From: Myxococcales bacterium
Lineage (GTDB): Bacteria > Myxococcota_A > UBA796 > GCA-2862545
Assembly: GCA_019634415.1 (NCBI GenBank)
Contig: JAHQVJ010000083.1
Span: forward strand, 1 to 64,000
Length of the DNA stretch: 64,000 bases
Reading direction: 5' to 3'
Shown here piece by piece: positions 25,742 through 33,555 of this stretch; position 1 is the first letter of the stretch, and the number at the start of each line of letters is the position of its first letter. The notes under the pieces are model-generated. The model was given only the letters and a program-made list of their open reading frames with translations, did not search any database and was not told the DNA's origin. The translations under genes were made by a program, and so were the position numbers.

Positions 25742-26953
25742 CTACGCTGCCTGGGTGGGCTTGCCCGACAAGAGGTGCCGGCCCGTCGGGCGGCCGTCGA
25801 CCACGCGGCCTCCCTCAGCCACGAGCTGCCCCGCCACGAAGACCATGTCTGGCTTGGGCGCAGCCTCGCGCTCGAGGTAGGGCGACCATCCCGCAGAGGA
25901 GACCAGGTCGGAGACGCCCACTCGTGTGACCTCGCCCTCGGAGAAGAGCACGAGGTCTGCGTCCGCTCCCTTCACGATCCGTCCCTTTCGCGGGAGGTCG
26001 AAGATGCGAGCCGGCGACTCGCTGCACAGGGAGACGAGCAGCTCCAGCGACAGGCGCCCGTACTTGACCGCCGACAGCATCAGCGGGAACAGTAGCTCGG
26101 TGCCTGGTACCCCGGGCGTGTCGCCACCAAAGGGAGACGGGTGGTGGTCCGATGCGATGCAGTCCAGTCGACCCCGCTTCACCGCGGTCCACAGCGTCCT
26201 GCGATCATGCTCGGGACGAACAGGGGGCTGGCTGACCACGACGGCGTCGTCGTCGTCTTCCGACAGGAAGAGATGGTGCGGGGTGACGCCCGCGGTGAGG
26301 GGGAGATCGCCGCGGACCGGATCGATGAGATCGAGCTCGGCCGCCGTCGACAGGTGCACCATGTGCATGGGGCGCTCACAGGACCGGGCGACCTCGAGCA
26401 CGGCCGCTGCGTCCTCTGCGACGCCATCCTGGATCTGTACACCCAACACGCCGGGAACATCGAGCCAGCGGCCCAGGTCTGCGGCCGCGATGCCCCGAGT
26501 GGGGTCGTCGGTCAGGTAGGCGAGGGTGCCGGTGATCAACCCCTGGTCGAAGGCCTCGGCGAGTGCTGCCTTGTTGTGGCCTCGCGCTGCTCCCCAGATG
26601 CCGAAGTCCACCCAGGAGGCCTTGGAGGCTCGCTCGAACCGCTGCCGTGCAGTGGACACGTCGACCACTGGTGAGGCCCCACCCGGCAGCTCCACCACCG
26701 TGGTGACGCCACCGGTGACCGCCGCCCTGGACTCGCTCTCCCACAGGTCGGGAGGGGCCTCGATGTCGAACTGGACGGCCGTGTCGACGACGCCCGGGAC
26801 GAGGAACTTACCGATCGCCGAGATCTCCTCGCGACCAGGGCGCGGTGGGCGCGGGCCGACGTAGGCGATGCGCCCGTCTCGTACAGCGACATCTGCGACT
26901 TGGCGCCCGGCGGACGACACGATGGTGGCGTCCCGGATGATGAGGTCGAACAC
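25742..26953 (-). CDS. Dihydroorotase-like amidohydrolase lacking the HxH metal motif
   Basis: About 403 aa, amidohydrolase superfamily, class I dihydroorotase-like: an N-terminal beta-sandwich start (VFDLIIRDATIV), PGVVD, TTVVELPGG, MHMVHLSTAAELDLI, VTPHHLFLS and ASDHHPSPF, then a KGADADLVLF closing strand. The usual D-x-H-x-H metal motif after PGxxD reads DTAVQ, so both N-terminal metal histidines are replaced, and the Lys that is normally carboxylated in the next metal site reads VQIQDG. The enzyme is probably catalytically dead or rewired, like the non-catalytic PyrC-like dihydroorotases that scaffold aspartate carbamoyltransferase in some bacteria. GTG 26953 follows a GTGGGGA site. No pyr gene is adjacent. 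Confidence 0.83.
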   Translation of the reverse strand: MFDLIIRDATIVSSAGRQVADVAVRDGRIAYVGPRPPRPGREEISAIGKFLVPGVVDTAVQFDIEAPPDLWESESRAAVTGGVTTVVELPGGASPVVDVSTARQRFERASKASWVDFGIWGAARGHNKAALAEAFDQGLITGTLAYLTDDPTRGIAAADLGRWLDVPGVLGVQIQDGVAEDAAAVLEVARSCERPMHMVHLSTAAELDLIDPVRGDLPLTAGVTPHHLFLSEDDDDAVVVSQPPVRPEHDRRTLWTAVKRGRLDCIASDHHPSPFGGDTPGVPGTELLFPLMLSAVKYGRLSLELLVSLCSESPARIFDLPRKGRIVKGADADLVLFSEGEVTRVGVSDLVSSAGWSPYLEREAAPKPDMVFVAGQLVAEGGRVVDGRPTGRHLLSGKPTQAA

Positions 26954-27064
26954 GTTGAAATCCCCACAGGTGGTTGCCCCAAAAAGGGGGCAGTCCTTCA
27001 ACCCCGGGCAACTAGTCGTTTTTCCATGGTCGGACAACAAAGTCGGACAGCACCTTGGAGCACC

Positions 27065-27224
27065 ACCGCGACACGGGTGTCGGGGTTCTCGGATGCCGAC
27101 GAATGGCTGATTGATCAAGGTAAATACATGATTATGGTGGCTTTGGGTCGGGAGGGCATCGCGAATGCGCCTTCGCGGTGGACTCGCGAGGCCCGCTTTC
27201 GGCCCCACCGTGACACGAATGTCG
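27065..27224. repeat. Two copies of an extended inverted repeat GACACG-NN-TGTCG
   Basis: Copy one, GACACGGGTGTCG (27070-27082), and copy two, GACACGAATGTCG (27212-27224), share flanking sequence: CACCG(C/T) precedes both. Each is a dyad, so paired binding sites for a dimeric regulator are likely. The start-to-start distance is 142 bp. A third fragment GTCGGATTCTCGGA near 27265-27280 echoes the bases after copy one. Confidence 0.45.
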
Positions 27225-27385
27225 TGATCTGGAGGCGAGCGGCGGCGTCGGTCTCGCCCGTCGGATTCTCGGAAAAGCTAGAACCTGGACAATGGGGTGA
27301 TTGGGCTCTTTGGCACGATGCCTGCATTGTTTCGGGGCAGAGATGCAGAGCTTTGCGGCCGCCGGCTATCCGGCACCGCTAGAGG

Positions 27386-27419
27386 CGCCCGGCCTGATGG
27401 AGGCCGGGCGTTCTTGTTT
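27386..27419 (+). terminator. Rho-independent terminator
   Basis: A perfect 10-bp stem, CGCCCGGCCT / AGGCCGGGCG (27386-27395 and 27401-27410), with a GATGG loop, is followed by TTCTTGTTT. It ends a transcript that comes from the ~430-bp region upstream. It lies only ~40 bp ahead of the flavoprotein start, so it could be an attenuator of that operon or the end of a small RNA. Confidence 0.8.
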
Positions 27420-27456
27420 GTGTTAGGCGGCCAGTTCTCTCGGGGGCCGGAGCACC

Positions 27457-29553
27457 TTGCAGAACAACGTTCGGTCCAGCATCGAGCGCTTGGACCGCCT
27501 CGCGGCGAGTCGGGATCTCTGGCCACTGGGCACGCTGGACGGATGGCAGGGACGTCGCGGTGAGCTGCCCGAGCGAGTGTTCTGGCCCGCTTCCGCCGAC
27601 GAGGTGGCCACGGTGCTCCGCGACGCGACTCGCGAGGGTGTGGAAGTGGTTCCCTTCGGTGCGGGCAGTGGCGTCTGCGGTGGAGCTGCTGGTCGGGCTG
27701 GTTCCTGGGTCCTCGACACCAAGGGGCTCGATGCGATCTCGGACGTGGACACCGCGTCGTGGAGCGTGACCGCTGGGGCTGGGGTGCTGGGTCAACACCT
27801 CGAGGATCACCTGCAGTCGCAGGGCTTCACCCTCGGCCACTCGCCCTCTTCGCTCGCATGCAGCACGGTCGGCGGGTGGGCCGCAGCCCGTAGCGCTGGG
27901 CAGTTTAGCTCTCGCTACGGGGCGTTCGAGGACATGGTGCTCGGCCTTCAGGCCGTCAGTCCCACCCGGGGTGTGTTCGAGGTCGGGGCTGGTGGGACCG
28001 CTCCCGACCACTGGATGGACCTGCTGTTGGGGAGCGAAGGCACGCTCGCGGTCATCACGCGCGTGACGATGCGGGTGTGGCCGGTGCCTGGTGCTCGCTG
28101 GCTGCGCGGCTACCATTTCAGGCGCCTCGACGATGCGCTCGACGCGATGCGGCGCGTGGTCCAGGGGGAGCTGCATCCAGCCGTGCTCCGACTGTACGAC
28201 CCCGTAGACACCCGGATCGGCGGTCGCACGCGACCCAAGCGTGCGGATGGACGGTCGGGGCTGGCGGCGAGGTGGCTCTCCGCAGCACTTGCCCGGATCG
28301 ACGCAGCTCCTGGCGTCAAGCCACGCACCTTGGCGCTGCCGCTCGCGCTGCCCGGGTTGCTCAACCGAGTCGCGTCGGGCTTGTCCTCGGGATGTCTGCT
28401 CATCGCTGGCTGGGAGGGGGAGGCGGAGGGCGTCGAGGCGCTGTCCGAGGAGGGGCACCGCATCCTCTGCGAGCGAGGCGCGGACCTGGGTGAGGAGCCC
28501 GGCGAGCGCTGGTACCGGTCTCGGCACGCGGTGTCCTACAAGCTGATGCCCATCTTCGAGCGAGGCGGGTTCGCCGACACCATGGAGGTGGCTGCTCCCT
28601 GGTCGCTGTTGCCCGAGGTGTATCGCTCGGTGCGCGCCGCGCTGGGACGGACCACCGTCGTCATGGCTCACATGAGCCACATGTACCCCGAGGGCGGCTG
28701 CATCTACTTCTCCTTTGCCGGCCGAGGGGACCGCGATGTGTACGGTCAGACCTGGGAGGCTGCACTGAGTGCGGTGCTGGCCGCTGGCGGCACCTTGTCG
28801 CATCATCATGGTGTGGGACTGTTGAAGGCTCGGCATGCAGCCGCAGAGATCGGGCCAGCCATCGCTGGCTGGCGAGCACTCAAGGAGGATCTCGATCCCG
28901 ACGGGCTGCTGAACGCGGGCCGGGTCTTCGTCGATGCGGGGCTCCAGGCGGTCGAGCCCTCACCACGGCACCCACCCGAGGATCACCTCGCACGAAGCGC
29001 ATCGACGGCCAGCGTGGAGGAGCGCAGCTCGGTGGCCGAGCCCAGCTGGCCGTGGCGTACGTTCCCTGGGCTGCCTCGGTGGCAGCGTCTCCCGTGGCAG
29101 ACCCCGTGGGTGGAGGTGGCTGGCTTCGTGGACGGCGTGTTCTGCCGCTTGGGTCGTGGGCCGCGATCGGCGGTTGGGCCAGACCTGAGGCGCTGGCTCG
29201 CCGAACATGCCGACTCGCGTGTGACCTGGGCCACGGCCCCCGCGGGCGACCGCTGGCTCGGAGTGGGCACGCCCGAGCAGCCATGGGAGGTGGCCCTCGC
29301 CTTGTTGCGCTCCGATCTCAGACCGGCCATCCTCACGGTCCGGGCAGGCGAGCTACTCGTGGGCTTCCGCGGGCCGGCTGCGACAGCTCTCGGGGCCATG
29401 GCGGCGAGACGTGTGCCCGGTGGGCTCGTGTCCACGCCGTGGCGGCTGGAGCCGCTGCCGAGCGGACCCATGTGTCCCTGTGACAGCGATGACCCTCGCG
29501 CTGCGCACGTGACGACCCAGGGGGTCTTCCGTCTCGTCGAGGAGGAGCTGTGA
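27457..29553 (+). CDS. FAD-linked oxidase, alkyl-DHAP-synthase-like, with long C-terminal extension
   Basis: 698 aa. An FAD-binding PCMH domain (about residues 35-220) with PFGAGSGVCGG and the HSPSSL..STVGGW segment, then a C-terminal FAD-oxidase domain ending near 480. The active-site stretch GGTLSHHHGVG (His about 449-451) is the hallmark of alkyldihydroxyacetonephosphate synthase (AGPS), the enzyme that makes the ether bond of alkyl lipids by exchanging an acyl for a fatty alcohol. Residues ~500-698 are an extra domain not in AGPS. TTG 27457 is the likely start (CGGAG upstream). The next gene, an Fe-S protein, is coupled by GTGA, which resembles glycolate- or lactate-oxidase layouts, so an oxidase activity is the main alternative. 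Confidence 0.82.
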   Translation: MQNNVRSSIERLDRLAASRDLWPLGTLDGWQGRRGELPERVFWPASADEVATVLRDATREGVEVVPFGAGSGVCGGAAGRAGSWVLDTKGLDAISDVDTASWSVTAGAGVLGQHLEDHLQSQGFTLGHSPSSLACSTVGGWAAARSAGQFSSRYGAFEDMVLGLQAVSPTRGVFEVGAGGTAPDHWMDLLLGSEGTLAVITRVTMRVWPVPGARWLRGYHFRRLDDALDAMRRVVQGELHPAVLRLYDPVDTRIGGRTRPKRADGRSGLAARWLSAALARIDAAPGVKPRTLALPLALPGLLNRVASGLSSGCLLIAGWEGEAEGVEALSEEGHRILCERGADLGEEPGERWYRSRHAVSYKLMPIFERGGFADTMEVAAPWSLLPEVYRSVRAALGRTTVVMAHMSHMYPEGGCIYFSFAGRGDRDVYGQTWEAALSAVLAAGGTLSHHHGVGLLKARHAAAEIGPAIAGWRALKEDLDPDGLLNAGRVFVDAGLQAVEPSPRHPPEDHLARSASTASVEERSSVAEPSWPWRTFPGLPRWQRLPWQTPWVEVAGFVDGVFCRLGRGPRSAVGPDLRRWLAEHADSRVTWATAPAGDRWLGVGTPEQPWEVALALLRSDLRPAILTVRAGELLVGFRGPAATALGAMAARRVPGGLVSTPWRLEPLPSGPMCPCDSDDPRAAHVTTQGVFRLVEEEL

Positions 29554-30353
29554 CCGCCTGGGACACGTGTGCGCTGTGTCCTCGCTTGTGTCGTTCCGCC
29601 TGCCCCGTGGCCAGCGGGTCCGGAAGGGAAGCCTCGGTCCCGGCCACGATTGCCTGGGTCCTGCGGGAGTGGGAGCACGGCCGGGTGAGCGAGGGAGATG
29701 CACGGAGGGTGGCGACACTGTGTACGGATTGCGGGGCCTGTCAGACGCACTGCCACATTCACGAGCCGCTCCCGGAGAGGCTGCGGCGAGTGCGGGCCGC
29801 ATTGATTCCGTTCGTGGAGCCACAGCCCATCGGGGAGGTGGAGGGCGACGGAGAGCACGTGGTCGTCGAGGTCGACGAGCGACCCGTCGCGACCTGGTTG
29901 GCTGCCTCTGTCGGTCGGGACGTGCGACGACTCGTGACCTCCGATCATCTGGGGGCAGTGCAGATGCACCATCGAGCGTTCGAGTCCCATCGGGACGTGC
30001 TAGCGCAGCGGCTGGGACGGGAGGCATCCGTGGTCGTGACGGATGGTCGTGTGGCGCGCGTGCTGCGCTCCGCTGGCATCGCCTTTCGCTGGCTACACCA
30101 GGTGGTGACGCTACCAACAGATCCCATCGTCGGGAGCTGTGCGTCGCCAGGAGAGCGACCCATGGCGTGCTGCGGTGGAGCGGAGCCGCTCCGGAGCCAC
30201 CACCCAGAGGATGCACGGCGTGTCGGTGAGCGGTTCGGCCAGCGTGCGGTGACGTCGACGTACGCAGATGGCGCATGTGCCAGCCACCTAAGGGAGTGTG
30301 GCCTACAGGTGGTGGACGTGGTGGAGGTCTTGCGGCAGGAGGTGGGGGCGTGA
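29550..30353 (+). CDS. [4Fe-4S]/CCG-type ferredoxin-like electron-transfer protein
   Basis: 267 aa, a shortened relative of glycolate oxidase / glycerol-3-phosphate dehydrogenase Fe-S subunits. Two [4Fe-4S] motifs: C7xxC10xxxC14xxxC18P and C58xxC61xxC64xxxC68. The C-terminal half carries one cysteine-rich CCG module (ACCGGAEPLRSHHPEDA) instead of the usual two. It would take electrons from the adjacent flavoprotein and pass them to the membrane quinone pool. Start GTG 29550 overlaps the flavoprotein stop; its stop overlaps the lipid-kinase start (GTGA), so the three are made from one message. Confidence 0.85.
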   Translation: MTAWDTCALCPRLCRSACPVASGSGREASVPATIAWVLREWEHGRVSEGDARRVATLCTDCGACQTHCHIHEPLPERLRRVRAALIPFVEPQPIGEVEGDGEHVVVEVDERPVATWLAASVGRDVRRLVTSDHLGAVQMHHRAFESHRDVLAQRLGREASVVVTDGRVARVLRSAGIAFRWLHQVVTLPTDPIVGSCASPGERPMACCGGAEPLRSHHPEDARRVGERFGQRAVTSTYADGACASHLRECGLQVVDVVEVLRQEVGA

Positions 30354-31288
30354 CTCGACGCGTGCTCCTCATCGCCAATCCTGCGGCGGGTGGTGGCATG
30401 ACCGCCGGGCGACGAAGGGAGCTGGCTCGGGTGGCGTCGGCGGTGCTGCCTCACCACGAGCTGGTCTGGACACGAGAGCCAGGAGATGCCACTCGTCTTG
30501 CTCGGGACTGTGCTGGGTTCGATGTGGTGGCTGCCGTGGGTGGCGATGGGACGGCCCACGAGGTGGTCAACGGTCTCGTGCAGGAGGGGCGGGCGGTGCA
30601 CCCGGGGGTGGCCTTCGGTCTGGTGAACCTGGGTACGGGTGGGGACCTGGCCCGGACGCTGAAGGTGCCGAGCCGCCTGGATGCAGCCCTGGCTCGGCTC
30701 GCCGAGGGACCCGTACGGCCCATGGATGCCATCGATGTGACGCTGCAGTCGCTGGATGGCGAGGGGGAGGTGCGTCGCACCTGCATCAACGTTGCTGGGA
30801 TCGGCTTGAACGCTCGCGTCGTCGAGATTGCCAACGCCTCGGGCAAGCGGTGGGGAGGTCGCGTCACCTTTGCGGCGTCCACCGTGCGGGGTCTGTTGCG
30901 GTTTGGCCCCACCCCCGTGCGCCTGGAGTGGGCGGACGAGACCGGGTTGCGCAACTGGGAAGGTGAGTTGCTATCCGGATTTCTCGCGAACGGGCAGTTC
31001 TGTGGCGGTGGAATGTGGGTGGGACGTGGAGGATCCGTCGCGGATGGTCGACTGGACCTCACCATCGTTCCCCGACTTCCCTGGTTTACGCTGGTGAGAA
31101 ACGGCTATCGGCTCTTCACCGGTACTATCGGGAGTGTCAAGGACGTGTCAACAGCCCGAGTTTCCGACAGGTTGCTCGCTTTCGCCGCTGCGTCAAAGAT
31201 TGTCCTGGTGGAGCTGGATGGGGAATTGTCGGGTCAGCTCCCCGGTATCTTCCGCGTCACTCCAGATGTGATGCTTGTAGCAGCATAA
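30350..31288 (+). CDS. Diacylglycerol / lipid kinase (DAGK catalytic family)
   Basis: About 312 aa. The ATP-binding beta strand and loop begins with IANPAAGGG, followed by the catalytic GGDGT (residues 64-68) and the NLGTGGDLART motif of the YegS/DgkB/sphingosine-kinase group; the C-terminal part is the second beta-sandwich domain. It phosphorylates a lipid with a free hydroxyl group such as diacylglycerol or an ether-lipid precursor. Being the third gene behind an AGPS-like and an Fe-S gene, it points to a lipid-head or ether-lipid pathway. GTG 30350 overlaps the previous stop (GTGA). Confidence 0.9.
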   Translation: MTRRVLLIANPAAGGGMTAGRRRELARVASAVLPHHELVWTREPGDATRLARDCAGFDVVAAVGGDGTAHEVVNGLVQEGRAVHPGVAFGLVNLGTGGDLARTLKVPSRLDAALARLAEGPVRPMDAIDVTLQSLDGEGEVRRTCINVAGIGLNARVVEIANASGKRWGGRVTFAASTVRGLLRFGPTPVRLEWADETGLRNWEGELLSGFLANGQFCGGGMWVGRGGSVADGRLDLTIVPRLPWFTLVRNGYRLFTGTIGSVKDVSTARVSDRLLAFAAASKIVLVELDGELSGQLPGIFRVTPDVMLVAA

Positions 31289-31602
31289 TGAGGGCCGCCT
31301 CTCAGGCGTAAGGTTCTACCGTACGGAACCGGTGAAAGTCCTAATTCTCCAATGCTGCCGCGTCAGACAAAAAAACCCAGCTTCGACTGTGGCGTCGTTA
31401 CAGGTCTGCCTCTTGCGTCGTCGTTCGTTTGCCTCTAGAAAGCATCCGTCAGACCGACATTGTATGTGTTGGACGCCAGATACCAGAGGCGGTGCCGGCA
31501 GGCTCGGTCGAGAGCTGAACCGTGGCCGTCTCCACACCCGTTAAGAACGATTTCAGAATTTTCAGTATTCTGCGATTAGGTTCCCCCAAGCAAGGAGAAG
31601 CC
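31289..31602. other. Noncoding region ahead of the HU-like gene
   Basis: About 310 bp, with lower GC than the flanks (AAAAAAACCC near 31370, ATTTTCAGTATTCTG near 31557). I see no convincing coding frame. It should contain the promoter and 5' leader of the HU-like gene: TATTCT (31566-31571) is a possible -10 with TTAAGA about 19 bp upstream, a poor spacing. No strong stem-loop was found. Confidence 0.5.
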
Positions 31603-31881
31603 ATGAACAAGGCCGACCTCACTGAAGTGCTCGCGTCTCGCGGCGGAATTCCCAAGGTGCGCGCTGCGAACTACATCAACATCCTCACCGAGGCCATTCA
31701 GGAGGCCCTCGTCCGCGACGAGAAGGTCACCATCTCGGACTTCGGCACGTTCACCGTGTCGCAACGCTCGGCATTCGAGGGTCACAACCCCAAGAATGGC
31801 CAGCCGATGTTCGTCCCGGCCCGCCGGATTCCGGTGTTTCGCGCTGGAAAGGGCCTCAAGAACGCTCTGAACCCGGACTGA
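31603..31881 (+). CDS. HU/IHF-family DNA-binding protein
   Basis: 92 aa, the standard HU length. N-terminal helices MNKADLTEVLA ... INILTEAIQEAL, then the VTISDFGTFTVSQRSA beta-arm region and PARRIPVFRAGKGLKNAL at the C-terminus, all in HU positions. HU dimers bend and compact DNA and are among the most abundant nucleoid proteins. The arm sequence GHNPKNGQPMFVPA contains the Pro used for DNA intercalation. ATG 31603 has an excellent AAGGAG 5 bp upstream, which fits strong expression. A terminator follows about 100 bp downstream. Confidence 0.95.
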   Translation: MNKADLTEVLASRGGIPKVRAANYINILTEAIQEALVRDEKVTISDFGTFTVSQRSAFEGHNPKNGQPMFVPARRIPVFRAGKGLKNALNPD

Positions 31882-31977
31882 TCATCAGGCGGGTGCGGCT
31901 GCTTCCCGACGGTTGGGGGAGGGCAGCAGTCGATTCGGCCCGTCATGCGATGGTGGTCAAACGACCTCAAGTGCAAA

Positions 31978-32011
31978 GCCGCCGCGAGTCATCGCGGCGG
32001 CTTCTCTATTC
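31978..32011 (+). terminator. Rho-independent terminator after the HU-like gene
   Basis: A perfect 10-bp stem GCCGCCGCGA / TCGCGGCGGC (31978-31987 and 31992-32001) with a GTCA loop is followed by TTCTCTATTCT. On the minus strand the same hairpin is followed by TTTGC, so it may also end the rsmE transcript, whose stop is at 32006. Confidence 0.8.
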
Positions 32012-32701
32012 TGGGGCTCGTCCACCACCGGACCGGAGGGCGCCGAGGCCCGCTGCCACGGCCGTGTCGCTTCGCAGCACGTGCGGGCCGAAGCAGGTCG
32101 CGCGCCAACCTGCTCGGGCGAGGATGGTCGTCTCTGCTGTGTCGAATCCTCCTTCGGGGCCCACGGCCAGCGCAGCAGGTCCCGACACCGGCGGCAACGT
32201 AGGTGCGTTCGGGGCGCCGAAGAAGCGTGGCAGGTCTGGCGGCACCTGCTCGAGGGCCTCGGGCAGTGTTCGGACGGGATGAAGTGTCGGGATGTCCGCT
32301 CGACCGCATTGCTGGCATGCGCTGTGAACCACGCGCTCCCAGCGCGGCCGCCGCTCACCGCGGAGGACGCTGCGCTTGGCCAGCGCAGGGTGGATCTCGG
32401 TGACCCCGAGCTCCGTGGCCATTCGCAGTGCGCGCTCCAGAGCCGGACCCTTGGGAATGCCGATGATCAGGTGGGTTGCCGGTGCGGCGTCGACTGGAGC
32501 GGGGGCACTCGTGATCGTGAGGATGGCGGCTCCATCCCGAACGTCCGTCAGCGTGGCTGTCTGACGAGCGCCACCGGCGAACAGCTGTACGGGCTGCCCA
32601 CGCGGATGTCGGCACACCACCAATAGGTGGTGGCTCGCTTCGCGGTCGAGCTGAAGCTCGGTTCCGGGTTGCTGCAGCGCCGCTACGCGGAAGCGCCTCA
32701 T
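32006..32701 (-). CDS. rsmE: 16S rRNA (uracil-1498-N3)-methyltransferase RsmE
   Basis: About 231 aa. N-terminal PUA-like beta-barrel (about 1-70, with HHLLVVCRHPRG) and a C-terminal SPOUT knot. The diagnostic SAM-knot motifs are present: GIPKGPALERALRMATELGV, AVGPEGGF and a late LGxxVLRSDTA-type segment (FGPHVLRSDTAV). It methylates U1498 in the small ribosomal subunit. ATG 32701 overlaps the prmA stop (ATGA); the longer frame from 32722 lies in the prmA 3' end and is less likely. The two genes encode a common prmA-rsmE pair. Confidence 0.93.
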   Translation of the reverse strand: MRRFRVAALQQPGTELQLDREASHHLLVVCRHPRGQPVQLFAGGARQTATLTDVRDGAAILTITSAPAPVDAAPATHLIIGIPKGPALERALRMATELGVTEIHPALAKRSVLRGERRPRWERVVHSACQQCGRADIPTLHPVRTLPEALEQVPPDLPRFFGAPNAPTLPPVSGPAALAVGPEGGFDTAETTILARAGWRATCFGPHVLRSDTAVAAGLGALRSGGGRAPE

Positions 32702-33549
32702 CGGATCTGCAGCTCCAGGCACACCCAGGGAGCATCCACCTCTCGTCGAACGAGCTCGGTGTCTGCGTCCAGCACGCCTCGCACGAGATGCTCTCGATCT
32801 TCGAGGATGCCAGCGATCACGAGATGGTGCGTAGCGCGCTCCAGCAACGGGCGAGCCAGCTCCACCACGAGCTCGGCGTGAAGGTTCGCCAGCACGAGAT
32901 CGAAGGCGCCCGTCAACCGGTGGAGCGGTGTCGTGGACATCGAGATCGACATGCCGTTGCGATCTGCGTTTCGCTGGGCCTCGGCGACTGCCAGCGCATC
33001 GACGTCGATGCCCGTGACCTCCAGACCCAGGTGAGTGGCTGCGAGGGCCAGGATTCCAGAGCCAGTCCCGACGTCGAGCGCAGTGCGGGCCCCATCAGCG
33101 AGTCGATCCAGCGCATGTAGGGCTTGGCGGGTGGTCGGGTGCTGGCCGGTTCCGAAGCCCTGACCTGGCTCGACGATGACGGCACCTTCGGGGTGGTTCC
33201 AAGGTGGCGCCATCACCAGACGCTCGCTGATGACCAACGGCTCGAAGGAGGCTCGGTAGCGCGCATCCCAGTCGACGTCGGGCGGCGCGGACCAGGCGAG
33301 ATCGAGCCCCCAGGAGGCGAGCCGGGCGGTCACCTCGCCGTGTGCCTCTGCCGAGAACCCAGCCAGCAGCTCCACGGGATCAGGCTCTGGCGGCGGGGTG
33401 GGGTCCCACGGTTGTGGGGGTGGAGGGGCTTGACCGTCGGGCCAGGACTCCTGGATTCCAGTGGCTCCCAGCTCGAACAGTAGCGAAGACAAGGTGTCGA
33501 GCTGCTCTCTGGGCAGCGCGCGTACACGCAGTTGCAGCCAGGTGGACAC
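32698..33549 (-). CDS. prmA: Ribosomal protein L11 methyltransferase PrmA
   Basis: 283 aa. N-terminal ferredoxin-like targeting domain (about 1-100) with a proline-rich insert (APPPPQPWDPTPPPEP), then the class I SAM fold: QGFGTGQHPTTRQAL, DVGTGSGILALAA (SAM loop) and VLANLHAELV (the NxxxxxL motif typical of PrmA). It trimethylates lysines and the N-terminus of L11. The ATG 33549 lies just downstream of the stop of the VKOR-DsbA gene (33556), so the three minus-strand genes probably share a transcript. Confidence 0.93.
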   Translation of the reverse strand: MSTWLQLRVRALPREQLDTLSSLLFELGATGIQESWPDGQAPPPPQPWDPTPPPEPDPVELLAGFSAEAHGEVTARLASWGLDLAWSAPPDVDWDARYRASFEPLVISERLVMAPPWNHPEGAVIVEPGQGFGTGQHPTTRQALHALDRLADGARTALDVGTGSGILALAATHLGLEVTGIDVDALAVAEAQRNADRNGMSISMSTTPLHRLTGAFDLVLANLHAELVVELARPLLERATHHLVIAGILEDREHLVRGVLDADTELVRREVDAPWVCLELQIR

Positions 33550-33555
33550 CCCGGA

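Larger units (their letters stand above)
26954..27456. other. Intergenic region without a convincing gene; two dyads and an orphan terminator
   Basis: About 500 bp between the divergent dihydroorotase-like and flavoprotein genes. It is less GC-rich than the rest, with AT-rich tracts near 27110-27135 (TTGATCAA palindrome at 27112-27119) and a CCCC-AAAAA-GGGG hairpin at 26975-26992. A plus-strand frame ending at 27382 has no recognisable protein features, so I do not call it a gene. Because an intrinsic terminator sits at 27386-27419, a plus-strand transcript (small RNA, or a leader of the next gene) may end there. Confidence 0.5.

Noticed and set aside
26900-27382. 160-codon plus-strand frame in the divergent gap
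   Set aside because: It starts inside the dihydroorotase-like gene, has no domain or good start, and its Arg/Trp-rich sequence looks random; the terminator may belong to an RNA instead.
31332-31544. 70-codon frame upstream of the HU-like gene
   Set aside because: It lies in low-GC noncoding sequence, lacks a ribosome-binding site, and its Arg/Cys-rich translation resembles no protein family.
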